A DNA stretch of 64,000 nt from Sclerodactyla briareus. Its lineage: Eukaryota > Echinodermata > Holothuroidea > Dendrochirotida > Sclerodactylidae. Position numbers and translations under genes: made by a program. Shown here in pieces: positions 1-10,961 of the stretch. Numbering within the stretch: the stretch's first letter is position 1; each line of letters starts with the position of its first letter. The DNA lies in contig JAODTK010000810.1 in NCBI GenBank assembly GCA_026419785.1, positions 124,001 through 188,000 on the forward strand, read 5' to 3'. A model generated the notes under the pieces. It saw only the letters and a program-made list of their open reading frames with translations. It made no database searches and had not been told where the DNA came from.

Positions 1-54
1 ATTTGGGGGAAAATGGGGAAAGTGTTTAAAAAAAATAAAATTTGGGAAAATTTA

Positions 55-460
55 GCTCGTTAACCGATATCGACCCGACTTGGATGGATAAAGTTCATAC
101 GTGGGATATGGGTTCCCCATAATGATAACATGATCAGATTGGTGGGAAGGAAAGGGGAATGGAAAATTGTTTGAAAAATTAAATTGTGTTTGGCAAGTTT
201 AGCTCGTTAACACGATAACTCGACCTACTTGGCCTATGGTTAAGTTCATACTTGGTATATCGGATCCCCATAATGAGTACATGACCATATCGTTGTTGGG
301 TAAGGTCAAGGTCATTGAGGCCAAGAGAGGTCAAAGTGTGAAAACTCTGTTAACACGATAGGTCCAGAATGCCTGGTCGCTGAGGTTTGAACTGGTATGC
401 AGCTTTCTATGAGAAGTATAGGAACCTGTTTGTTATAGTGTTATTCGTGGGTCAGATTCA
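55..460. repeat. Two diverged partial copies of a dispersed repeat
   Basis: Positions 55-135 and 195-290 share the order 'tttagctcgttaac', a run with 'aagttcatac', then 'tccccataatga'. The second copy continues to about 460 with 'atgcagctttctatgagaag'. The same order of words returns at about 5,385-5,580 and 42,470-42,670, so this is a dispersed family and not a local duplication. A TCAAGGTCA word lies at 306-314. No coding potential is seen. Confidence 0.7.
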
Positions 461-1217
461 GGAAAAAAATGGGAAAATTTGAAAAAGATAATCTGGCGGA
501 TTTAGTTGTTCTTGGTGTAAATCGGGGGGTCAGATGTGGGAAAAATTGGGAAATTGATGAAAATTGTAATTGCAGGAATGATTAAGTATATTTGTGTGGG
601 TCGGGCTGCAGGCCATTTGTCTGTAGTATTTTCGGACCAACAACATGGTGTGTGGCTGTACACGGACAGCAATTATGAGGTACACCCATTCACGATTGAA
701 AATAGGTGAGGCAGGGTTTCAGTGGTTCGCAGTGGTGCTCACGCATTAGTAGTAGTTGGTACTGTATTCCTACTGCATTGTTCTGGTTCGCAAATATTCC
801 ATGCATTCGTGTAATTAGTATTACTCTCTAACTACATCTATTGCATTAGTACCGATTCGTACAAACGTGCGTAGAGCATGGTGGAGAGCCTAGACTAGGG
901 TTTGCGAATCCTCGCGAATCCTCGCGGCTTTCCAATATTCTTCATTCGCCGACATTCGCGATCATTCGCGAATCTAGTTGCGAAGGTGAGACCAGGCCTT
1001 TACAGTAATATCGTCACACCTTCGCGACTAAGGTTTGCGAAAGACCGCAAATGCAGTACGGTATTTAGAAATCGCGGACATCCGCCATCATTCGTACTGG
1101 TTGGTCTTGTCTGAGTCTCGATAATTCGCGGTGGTTCTCCTCTATTGTTTTGAACTGTTCAAAACATTCGCAGCCATTCGCCGCCGATGCAGTAGTCATT
1201 CCGCATGGCTACTGTGT

Positions 1218-1600
1218 TCGTACCGGGTTCCTACTGGTTCCCACTGATACGTGCTGGTTTCGTAGCGATTCGCAGTGGCGACTGTCAATCATTTTCCCAG
1301 GCAACCCAGAAGAATGCAGTACGCTGTACCATGAACCACTAGGCATCCCGTACGAACCCGGTACGAACAATAGCGGACTCAGTACGAATCAGGAAGAACG
1401 TAGTACGTATATGACAAGAATGCGCTCCGCATCAGTACGAACCACCACGAATCCAGTGTGTATGCACCACGAATGCAACACGAATGTAACACGCGTACGC
1501 ATGCACCATGCACTATAGCACTAGGGCAAACCTCACGAGATTGCCTCGTTGTGTATACCCCTATACATTTTAGCCTATCACACCACGCACTTTGCTTGAC
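1218..1600 (+). repeat. Direct repeat B, copy 1
   Basis: Nearly the same sequence as 1,645-2,010, from 'tgttcgtaccgggttcc' to 'ttttagcctatcaca'. Differences are scattered substitutions, which suggests a fairly recent duplication compared with the older A/A' arms. Confidence 0.85.
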
Positions 1601-1644
1601 ACGGTAGCCTACAGCTCACAGTGAAAAAAACACTTCGAGAAAGG

Positions 1645-2010
1645 TGTTCGTACCGGGTTCCCACTGGTTCCTACTGATACGTACTGGTTTCGTAGCGATT
1701 CGCAGTGGCGACTGTCAATCATTTTGCCAGGCAAACCAGAAGATTGCAGTACGCTGTACCACGAACCACTACGCATCTCGTACGAATCCGGTGTGAACAA
1801 TAGCGATCTCAGTACGAATCAGGAAGAACGCAGTGCGTATATGACAAGAATCCGTTACGCTTCAGTACGAACCACCACGAATCCAGTGTGTATGCACCAC
1901 GAATGCAACACGAATGTAACACGCGTACGCATGCACCATGCACTATAGCACTAGGGCAAACCTCACGAGATTGCCTCGTTGTGTATACCCCTATACATTT
2001 TAGCCTATCA
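1645..2010 (+). repeat. Direct repeat B', copy 2
   Basis: Second copy of the 1,218-1,600 unit, separated from it by about 45 bp containing 'cagctcacagtg'. The related 'cagttcacagtg' follows copy 2 at about 2,037, so the true repeat period is about 427 bp. Confidence 0.85.
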
Positions 2011-2620
2011 CATCATGCACCATGCTTGACAAGCCTACAGTTCACAGTGATTAGACCCAGGACCTCACCCACAATCTTCTCCTGGACTGTCTCAATTCCC
2101 ATCGTTGCAATGGCAACTTCATTCCGCAAACAGTCTTCGTCAAGTTGGACACGGTTGTCAAGCGGCAGTTGTTCTCAAATCCATTTCGGACAGAGCCTGT
2201 CAGGAATGATTAGGTATACTTGTGTGGGATGGACTGCAGCCATTTAGTCGTAGTATTCAGATAAAACAACATAGTGTGTGACTTGTACACGGACAGCAAA
2301 TTATGAGCGTACACCAATCCACGATTTGAAATATCGTGAGGCATGGTTTACAGTGGTTCGAAGGGTTGCTCACTGCATTCGTATTAGTTCGTACTGAAGA
2401 TCCTACTGCATTCGTACTGGTTTGCAAATATTCTTATTGCATTAGTAGTAATTCGTACTACTGTCTCACTGCATTCTTGCTACATTCGTACCGATTCGTA
2501 TAACGTGCGTAGAGCATTCGCGGGGAACTTTAACTTGGGTTTGCGAATCATCGCGACTTTTCAATGTGCTTTCATTCGCTGACATTCGCGAACCTTAGTC
2601 GCGAAGGTGGACCAGGCCTA

Positions 2621-2994
2621 TGGATCCTTGTTTATGGGTATCTGCCGAGCACAAAGATTGAAGCCTATCAAAGACTCAGCAAGGGTGCAGACCTGGATAC
2701 TGCACCTAGTATTATAAGCTTCACGAGGTACACGAAACAAGGCCGTACCTTACTGCGGGGGTGGGGGTTCTAATCACACGCAACCGGCAAATTGCAACTC
2801 GCAACTGGGGCGATGTGCACTTGCTGCGTGTCACCTGTCCGGAAAAACTTGTCCTGCACCCCCTGTTGATGGAATCATGCGCTGTCACCCTGCCAGTGAC
2901 ATAACTTCGCTGCCCAGATGGTACGAATTACCCAATCGGCGCTCCACGGAACCATCCGCAGGGCTTACGCAGTCCGCAGAAAATCGCTCACTGA
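2621..2994. other. No feature recognised
   Basis: Unique-looking sequence between the fold-back composite and the long dispersed repeat. Only short random frames; no RNA gene or repeat seen. Confidence 0.4.
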
Positions 2995-5905
2995 TCGATT
3001 CGGAGCTCGAAACCTAGCAGTGTGCTTCCCGAAGCATCGCCTACATAGAACAGGGACGCCACGGTCCAGCGCCTGCTGGCTGGTCATGTCCTGGGAGCCC
3101 ACTGGATACCCACGAAGTAGTATGTACGTATGTAAGTAAGTATTTCTCTTCTGTGGTATCGTCTGGTCTATCGTCCTAGTCCAGGACACGATTCCAGGCC
3201 CAAACGGATCCAGGGGAGACTTTAGTGGCGAAAGTCCGTTATTTTTGCTAATCAATACAACAATAGGCGTAAAGCAACAATAAGAGCGTAGATATTTCCC
3301 TAAATAAATCTTACTCTCCTGCTCTCACTCAAGTTGGTAACACGCTCACTACGCATGACCTAAAATCTCCGCGCCTAGAATTTCTGTCTGTCCATCTCTA
3401 CAGGAACTCGCAACTGTCGGTCGCCTCCGTCATGATCCCACGTTCATGACTCCTGTCATCTTCACAACAATAGTAAATCTCTAATTGATATAGTCTTATC
3501 CTAGTTTGAGCAAGTGGCCATGATTCATGTCAGCTTCGAAATCAACCTGATCAAAGTAAATTCTCACCTGACGGAAGTACCTAAACCTGAAGTTGTTAAT
3601 GGGCGCATTTGAAACAAATATAGGGGATTTAAAATTCAATTCTCTAAACAAATAATTCATGGGAGGTTTCATTGCATGGGTAGAATGAATTTTTACGTTC
3701 CCGTGCCGGGTGGACCATATGGACCATACGACGTCCGCGTGCTCCTATTGTCTCATGAGCGACCTCATTGACACTGCAAACGCAGACATCTGCTCGGAAA
3801 CCCCGGTATCCTACTGTCAATTAGAACAAGTATAGGGTTCATCAAATCCGGTACGCCTCTCATACCAACCAGAGTAAAATTCTACACCCTGTCAGCTTTA
3901 ACTGAAAATTGCGCTATCTTTACATTGCGATTACCCGTTGGGGTACTACGATCTCCATTCATTCATGTGTTGAGGCATTTGTTCCAATCACTACCATATA
4001 GGAGAAAGGAATCAAATCAACTTTAGCATGCATGCAAAGTGAAAAGTTTCAAGAGTCAACTCAGCAAGATAACTACTGCGAAACTGCGGGTACCGCCATG
4101 GCAAACAACCTCGTTGAACTGTCTTTAATGTGTTTCAAACGACGATCTGATACCCGAAACCAAAGTCAGTTTGCGCATGTCTCAACGATATAAGTCGACA
4201 GTTTGGCTTATGAAGAGGGTGTCTATCATCTCCACCAAGCATGCGTGAGGCGAGTGGTTGAATGATCGAATTAAGATCAACGATGTCAATTACCTACTTC
4301 CTGTGTGAATATTCACCACACAAGAAGACTCGCCCTGACCTTCGCAACCAGTTTTGGAGAGGTAAGTAAAATGACAACCCGTTCGCTCGGAAACCAGTTG
4401 ATAAAACTACAGGAAGCATGTGAACAGAGGCCTTCAAAGCGGGAGGAACGGGAGGATTCAGTGTATCCGACGCAGTACAGTAGTTTGCCACTATCAGACC
4501 ATGGAGCGTCATGTAGTACCTCTTTAGACAACTACGTTGGATGATAACCCTGAATAAAAAGCCCAGTGTTCATCACCACTCATCTACAACTCGTATCAGA
4601 ATACCTTACGTTTCTTATTTTCCATAGTAGGGATATATCTGCCAGACAGAAGAATCGAACCTATACAAGGTCTGGCTCGGGTGTAGACCGGGTGACTACA
4701 ATAGGTGCGTTTACACTCAACCCCGCGTTTGAGGTTCAACCCCGCACTTGGACTGCACACGGGGTAAAACTGTAGTGTAAAACGCCTATTCAACCTTCTG
4801 TTTGGACTTCGTGTCAACCCCAGGTCAACCCCGTGTCAACCCCGAGACAACTCGCCGATTGCGAACCAGATACGGGATACAGCAAAGCGGTTCGCCATGA
4901 AAACGGATTATTATTAGGCCCCAAAAACCTTGGGGTATGAAAGCCCCTGACGTTCGTGGTTTCGCGAACGACAATGTACGGGGGTGTTGGAGTTGTAGCC
5001 ATTCCCCCGCACCGGTCGCCTCAGCTCATTCTGAGGTGGGCGGTCGGCTTCATGATCATGAATGTTCAACTTTCTGGTCAATGGAACATGGTAGGTCTGG
5101 CAACAGTATCGGCTCCCCTGGGAGAGAGATTCTGAAAATGTCAGGTCAGCAACAGTCGGAGACGAGAAAGAAAGGGAGTAGATATGTGGAAATTGCTACA
5201 TCGGAAACAAAAGATGTGGCTCCCGCGCCAACCTTGAACCGCTCTCGCCTCCTCGACTCGTTACTGGTACCGTAACGCTAAACTATGTGAAGAGAAATCG
5301 ACACACACACAAAAAAGAAGAGAACATTCGAAACGAAAAACCTCCCTCCCTGATGGACAAACAAACATATAATGCGACATACTTGGTATTTTGGCTCTCC
5401 ATAGCGAGTACAAGATCCCCATTGGCTTTGATCATATCGAAGGCCATCTAAGGTGTATATGTATAAATGTTAGGTAATCACGATAAGTCAATAATGCTCG
5501 ATCTAATCAGGTTGATATATAGTATGCAGCTTTTTATTAGGAGTAGAGTATATGAACCCTATTTTATAGTGTACATTGCAAGTTCTTGTAGTAAAAAATG
5601 GGGAAATTGTTGAAACTGGTTGATGTTCGGCAAATGTAGCGTGATAACATGATAACGAGCCCCAGGAAGGGGGGAGGTAATACTTGTTTGTCGGTTGCCC
5701 ATATTGATTACATTTATTCTATGCTTTGGATCAGTCAAGCACTAAGCCTTTTGGCTCTCTGGGTGAATAACACAAAAGAAAGATGATGCACTCATAAATG
5801 GGAGGTCGAATTTCTCATGAACTGCAGGTTCTTAAGGAGTGCCCAATTTTCAACGACTGGTCAGGAAATGAGGGTCATTTGTCCTCGGCGTACATTTAAA
5901 CTCAC
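2995..5905 (+). repeat. Long dispersed repeat, copy 1 (about 2.9 kb)
   Basis: Collinear with 40,520-42,990. Shared anchors in order: 'cggagctcgaaac' (3,000 / 40,527); a tgta-rich stretch followed by 'tatttctcttct' (3,119 / 40,771); 'aagagcgtagatatttccc' (3,284 / 40,878); 'gcaaacaac' and 'cccgaaacca' (about 4,100 / 41,800); 'gttggagttgtagccattc' (4,986) versus a close match at 42,142; 'gaactgcaggtt' (5,819 / 42,898). Similarity fades after about 5,900. There is no conserved frame, terminal repeat or protein domain. It may be the non-coding part of a larger element or a segmental duplicate. Confidence 0.8.
4702..4788. mobile_element. Short TIR element (MITE-like) inside the long repeat
   Basis: Starts 'taggtgcgtttacact' and ends 'agtgtaaaacgccta', which are imperfect reverse complements. 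'ta' on both outer edges may be a TA target duplication. The second copy of the long repeat appears to lack this block near 42,040, as an empty site would. It is too short to encode anything. The assignment rests on the TIRs and the apparent empty site; the superfamily is not determined. Confidence 0.5.
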
Positions 5906-7232
5906 TGGGAAAGAGACATCGATCGATCTTCATCGAAATATTCGACGCCAGCCAACTGAAGGGTTCATAAAACTTAGTGCTCCTTTGATAGACATGGCAA
6001 ACGATCAGTCCTAATGAATTTGAAAATAGCCACTGTTTCGTGCCATTTATAGGTAGCGCACTTAGGGGCCGGCGAAGTATATCCATCTCTATATGCTTTC
6101 AGCAACTTCCTAGTCTCCTCCCTTCATCCCATGGCTTGGTTATAAATGTGTACTATGTCTATCAGTCTATGACCTCTCGATGCACAGAAAGACATAATAC
6201 AGGTCAATTCTCTTGATTCCCTTATGATGGATTTATGGATTAGCATGAAGGGTAAGAAAAACATCAGCTCCTTTGTGTCCACGTCACTGTGGCTCATTGT
6301 GGGACATATCTAATAGGGTTAGTTTGATAAGGCACAAGGCGGAGATGATGAAGATGGCATTGTCCACTACATTCATATCTCAGAAAACTGTTTCTTGGTA
6401 CATACAGGGAAACCTCCACTTGTGCGGATAGGCACATTGTATCGAGTCCGGGCATCGTGTTATATCGTGTGGGTTGCCAGGGTATCCAGTTCGTAAGTTG
6501 ATGTTGGTGAACATCGCGTGGGTACCTGTTCCACTGGTTACCACGGAGGTATAACGCAAACCATGAGCAGAGTGAGCTGGCATGGTAGTCCACCTGGCTG
6601 CCTGGGATTTGTGAAAGCGTGAAGCGATAGACACTGAGTAACGAGGGCACTGCAAAATCAGTTATATATTGATTAGGAGCGCCCTCGTTTACGTGAAAGT
6701 CGAAATAAAGAAATCCACAATCCACAATCTCATAAATTTGTCTAGAGTCAATAAATTTTTCATCTTTATTCAAGGAACTATTTACTGCGTAGCTAACGCA
6801 CACACTCGAGGTCAAATTAGGAACACTGACCGACTTGAATGAAACTTGGTGCATACAGTGGTGGTCGGGAATTTTGGAGGTCGTCCAAGGTGAATTATCC
6901 CGCGGCCACCGAGACGTGTCCGATCACGCTTGTTATAGACACTAACAGAATGTAGTCTACCCAACAGATAGGCTGCGTGAATATTACTTATATGCATGGA
7001 TAAGGATCTCTCACGTGGGTGACAGTCACCGATTGGTTCAGTGACGGAAAGCTTCCAAGACAAGTAATGCTGTACAAAGGTTGTTTGGATTAGTCACATG
7101 AGGAACAAATCAGGTCAAAAAGATAATAGTTCCTTCCAACTTCCCAAATACGGACTTTGGAAGATACTATCTTATATAAATTTGACTGAGGGAATTGGCG
7201 GGTAACAGTTGTAGGTCGATCGCTGCATATAG
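5906..7232. other. No supported feature
   Basis: The longest frame is a 186-codon minus-strand reading at 6,294-6,854. Its composition is unremarkable, it resembles no family I know, and such a length can arise by chance in 64 kb. Nothing else is seen. Confidence 0.4.
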
Positions 7233-7245
7233 TTGGCTTACTCGG

Positions 7246-7467
7246 GGGTTAGACTAGCCGTAAATTCGCGAACTACCGCATTGAAAAATCTTCGGAATAA
7301 TTCGTTACGGCGAACGTATACCGATCTAGATCTGAATCCAAGCGAAAAGGTATGTAATATACGCATTCTATACAGATTACACACATACCTTCATACATTT
7401 AGTAACGTATCTGTTCAGAATCAGGGTGAAGAGTGCCACTGCCTATCAGGATTCACCGGTATGGAAA
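7246..7467 (+). CDS. Possible two-exon fragment ending in an EGF-like motif
   Basis: An open reading to 7,347 ends '..NPSEK' at a good donor (aag|gtatgt). A short interval with a pyrimidine-containing 3' end reaches 'tctgttcag', and the open frame resumes in the same phase with N-Q-G-E-E-C-H-C-L-S-G-F-T-G. The pattern C-x-C-x2-G-F-T-G is the typical end of an EGF-like domain, which acts in extracellular and cell-surface proteins. The reading stays open to about 7,485, with a possible donor near 7,467. The implied intron is only about 68 bp, and no flanking EGF cysteines or further exons are found. It may be a relic exon or chance. Confidence 0.22.
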
Positions 7468-7482
7468 ACCTAAAAATAGGTC

Positions 7483-7609
7483 GCTGACGGAGGACTTTGA
7501 GAATGAGAAAGAAAGACAAAAGAGGGGAGAACGAAGAAGAGCGCGGGAGGGGGGGGGGGGTGTTTTGGAACTAGTGCCACCAGCAACCCCCCCCCCCCCC
7601 TCCGTCAGC
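7483..7609. repeat. Inverted repeat with facing poly-G and poly-C
   Basis: 'gctgacggagg' (7,483-7,493) is the reverse complement of 'cctccgtcagc' (7,599-7,609). Between them lie a G run (7,549-7,560) and a C run (7,587-7,600) that can also pair, giving a strong hairpin. It could be a tiny MITE-like element or a simple palindrome; no clear target duplication is visible. Confidence 0.55.
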
Positions 7610-7929
7610 CTGCTGCTCTCAGTACGCAGATGAACGGAGCAAATTGGTTGATTAATATCTTTTCCAAAGGATGGTTTAGCTACTCTTGTCGCGGACCTGC
7701 AGTGCTGTAGACTGGCATTGGTTTCATTCAAAGTGAATTCTATAATGATTTCATATAAAAAATGATTTCATAAATACTTTCTCTTCCTTCTATAATATTC
7801 TATAATAAGTACTGCCCGTTGAAGACGTTTAAATGTATTAAAAGGCCGCCGCGATCCTCGTGGTTGTCTAAAGCTATTATGACATATATCCGTCGATAAA
7901 ACGAATTTTCTAGAAAATATGTCGATAAT
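7610..7929. other. No feature recognised
   Basis: Short AT-rich stretch between the hairpin and the LINE remnant, with near-duplicate words such as 'atgatttcata' and 'tctataat'. No gene seen. Confidence 0.4.
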
Positions 7930-8970
7930 CTGACCATTGAGGACGAATACAATTATTCGGTGTACCGTAGATACATTGGCTAGTGTTATCAGAAAAGCTA
8001 AAGAGCTCCACTATCAGAATCTTTTTATGAAAAGTTAGAGCAATCTGCGAAATACCTGGAAAATCATTAATTATTTAGTCTCACAACATTACGAATTTGA
8101 AACTTGATGGAAAAGTCAACACTGGGAGTATTGGTCGATCTCTCAAAAGCTTTTGACACTGTTAATCACGATATGTTATTGAATAAATTTAACCATTAGT
8201 TGTGAGGGGCTTGCTTTAGATTATTTATGAGCTATATTATGGGTCGTAAGCAGTGTGTCGCATTTGATAAACACGTCTCAACTTCCGTGATATCGCATGC
8301 AGTGTTCCCCAATATTCTATTCTGGGACCTCTGCTTTTCATCATATAGGCTACATGAAGGCGACCTACCAAACAGTTCCACTATTTCCAAATTTGTATTT
8401 TTGCGGATGACACTAGCATTCTGTCATGCCTAGTAACGATATTTTGAATAGGAAACCCAGTGTGATTTCTGACTGGACTCATTTTGAATCTCATTTTTAA
8501 TAATACTCCTGTTAGAGAAACTGATCATGTCAAAACTATTGGCATCCTCCGTAAAATTCGTTTTCATATTCCTCGTCACGTACTTTTTTCATTATTTTAT
8601 ATCTATCCCTATCTCTCGTTTTCTAACTTTCTCTGGGGGAATGCTAATAAAGTTCATTTGAATAGACTAGTAATCCTGCAAAAGAAGGCAGTATATACAC
8701 CTACTCACCTACCCACCCCTACTCACTTTATCTCGCTCATACTTCTGTATTTGAAAGTATTCGTACTGTCTTTGACATACACCAGCTGCAATTAGTATAA
8801 TTCTCTTCAAGTGACATTTAACAACTGTATTTAAAACATTTTCAATCTGAATAACCATTATAATGAATTTATTACACGACAGTCTACCCTCGATCGTCAT
8901 TCAACATAAGCGCAGTGAGGTACACTGGAGCTCACATTGTGAACAATCTTGAATAATCTCATTATTTATT
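7930..8970 (+). mobile_element. Decayed non-LTR retrotransposon (reverse transcriptase part)
   Basis: Reading across several frames gives LINE reverse transcriptase blocks in the correct order: an upstream linker (RKAKELHYQNLF, then W-K-I-I-N, about 8,000-8,080), palm block GVLVDLSKAFDTVNHDMLL (8,131-8,190), a QGSILGPLLF-like remnant near 8,305-8,340, and the active-site block F-A-D-D-T-S (8,395-8,415). The thumb/C-terminal part follows: TDHVKTIGILRKIR, YIYPYLSFSNFLWGN, LQKKAV (8,520-8,700) and RYTGAHIVNN near 8,915-8,955. Many indels and stops mean it is inactive. The endonuclease is missing (5' truncation) and the 3' end is unclear. It is a Jockey/CR1/L2-type LINE, but the clade is not settled. 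Confidence 0.85.
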
Positions 8971-10659
8971 CTGAATAGCTCTCTATTGTCAAATTAATAA
9001 ATAATGTTGGGTATATACACGTTCGTTCGTATATAGTTAGATATTCTTGCTTCAAACATTTTTAGCTTGTAGTTTCCTACACCCATATTCGAGCACAGCC
9101 TCTCTAGCCTCTTCAATGAACTAACTCCCTCAAAAGTTAATCCCGATTTGTGTTAAACCACCCACATTTCACATTTATGACAGACCACTAACTTGCCCTT
9201 TATGCTATTACAGCCAGCCTACAATCTTAGACAAAATTCGTTGAAACACCCCGCTCATACGTAAAGTGATGGATCGAACCCCCGCTCCCGCATACAATAT
9301 TGGATCTGGGACCCCAACACTGTCGTATGGAACATTGTTAGGTCGCATTCGACATTGTACCGGGAAAAAGGGGGTGTAGATCTAGTACATATAATACGCC
9401 TTGAGATCGCTATTTCTAGTGCTCTGAGTCATATATGACAGCAGACCTAAGTGTTCCAACAATTTTATCCAATATTATAGCTGTTGTAGTATAGGCCACA
9501 ATTTGGCGAACAGCAGAAAAAACAAAGTTTCAATTTTTTCGACCTTCCGAACTAAAGTACACAGTAAACACGAAAGTCGGTAGAACAGACCTGCAGCACC
9601 TAACAGCATGCTAACTCATTGGAAATGGGAATGATCAAGTTTTGCATCTACCAAGGATAACTGGAGGCTACCACGTGGCCCACGGAGCAGAACCGAAGAA
9701 ATAGACAAAACGGAACAATAGGCCTACACAAATACAATGGGACACTCAACTCACGCACCCGCGACAGCCATACACACCGGAAAAATCCAAGGCAAGAACA
9801 GCTAAAAGCTTAGGTACGATATATGTTCGTATGTGTGTGTGTGTGTGTGCATGTATGTGACGCCTGATTCGACCCCACCTAGATTAATCATGTTCATATT
9901 TGGTATGAAGTAATTGAGGCAGATAGCACAAGGTATTTATGTACAATAACTGTCAGTGATGAAGTCAGAGTGACACAACCCAGGTTCAATACAACAACGT
10001 TAACTAACGATGAAGTTAACGATATGTTAAACCGGCTAACAATGCCTCCCACGCGTTTCGGTTCATTGCTGAAAATTAACGCGAGCTTTATTGAGCTACA
10101 TTCCTCCTGATATGTGGCTCTAATTGAAAGATGGGAAAACCCTATATAGCTTCCTATATAACAACCGCAGCTGCCAATATGGACACTCTAAACAAACATG
10201 CAGTGCCTATCTGCCTATCTATGATTGGAGTCATTCGACTTTAAACAACGGGAGAAGAATGGGTCAACTTGCCAAAACGTGTGTAAAACAGTATGAAAAA
10301 ACCATGACCGGCCCGATCTCCTGTTATACAACAAGAAGGTACACGTACACCTCTTGTATATTGGCAGATAGGAGAGTGATAAGATCGGCCAATTTTTGCT
10401 TTTGCGTACATTATTCGCTACGCAAATTAGCATGGATGCACTTTTGTATGGGGGAAATGATCGCATAGTCATACTAATAAATTGAGTCTACATTTGTTTC
10501 GTGAATTAACTGCTCAGGTCTGCCAATAGGGTATTCAAATGAACAAGGATGCAGGAAACTATCAGTCAATCAACCTATCAAACAAGTGGCCCACACACTG
10601 TACACATTTGGTAGGCAAGTCACACGTGTGCGAAGTGATTAGGTTTCGGGTGTTACAAC
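8971..10659. other. No gene recognised; contains a GT microsatellite
   Basis: Mostly unique, AT-rich sequence. The first 150 bp may be LINE 3' untranslated remnant. A (GT)n tract sits near 9,832-9,849. 'ggatcgaaccc' at about 9,272 resembles a reversed tRNA B-box but has no A-box partner. Frames near 10,124-10,472 overlap on both strands and look random. Confidence 0.4.
9832..9849. repeat. (GT)n microsatellite
   Basis: Nine GT units following 'cgtat' and followed by 'gcatgtatgtg'. Confidence 0.9.
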
Positions 10660-10945
10660 ACATAACAGCTCGTTCCTATATAGCGCTATTTCATCTCGAA
10701 GACGTGCTTAAAATGCATTACAGGTATTATCTCTGCTCATTAGTGATTTGTCACGACTTTACTATACCTCACGCATCTCTTGCTTGTTCTCTTCCGACGC
10801 AACATTTCAGTACGTCACTTAATCGTGTCCCGCGGGGACTTCCCAATGCCTCGTCTAGCAGCACTGCAAAAAGGTCCTCGAGCTCCAAACGGGCTCTGAA
10901 CTCGATGTTTTTGCAGTCTGGTGCTCCACCGACTGAGCCATTACG
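10660..10945 (-). mobile_element. tRNA-derived SINE with a LINE-like 3' tail
   Basis: Read on the minus strand, the element begins GGCGTAA-TGGCTCAGTCGGTGGAGC. This contains a good RNA polymerase III A-box (plus-strand 10,926-10,940) with a pairable D-arm (GCTC/GAGC), followed by a B-box-like GAGTTCAGAGCCC (10,891-10,903). An unknown body of about 180 bp follows. The 3' end carries AAGCAC..TCTTCGAG and GCGCTATATA (10,677-10,686), the same kind of tail as the LINE at 39,203-39,290. A C16 run (10,946-10,961) abuts the 5' end. The A/B spacing is a little short for a working tRNA, so a SINE is more likely than a tRNA gene. Confidence 0.55.
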
Positions 10946-10961
10946 CCCCCCCCCCCCCCCC
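10946..10961. repeat. Poly-C tract
   Basis: Sixteen C directly 5' of the SINE head; as a homopolymer its length is likely unreliable. Confidence 0.9.

Larger units (their letters stand above)
573..2620. repeat. Composite fold-back repeat, arrangement A-B-B'-A'
   Basis: Segment A (573-1,000) returns as A' (2,203-2,620) in the same orientation; both run from 'aggaatgatta' through 'tgcatt' and 'ttcgtact' words to 'gcgaaggtg'. Segment B (about 1,218-1,600) returns as B' (1,645-2,010) at very high identity. Inside each B the left half carries 'ttcgtac..ggtt' words and the right half their complements ('cagtacgaa'), so B can fold back on itself. Short frames in this stretch are by-products of the repeat. 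It resembles fold-back transposons of invertebrates (arms made of short repeats), but no transposase is visible. The element type is inferred. Confidence 0.6.

Noticed and set aside
6294..6854. 186-codon minus-strand open reading
   Set aside because: No known motif or family resemblance, a second frame overlaps it, and this length is expected by chance about once in a window of this size.
9240..9380. tRNA gene or SINE suggested by 'ggatcgaaccc'
   Set aside because: No A-box or foldable cloverleaf on the minus strand at the right distance.
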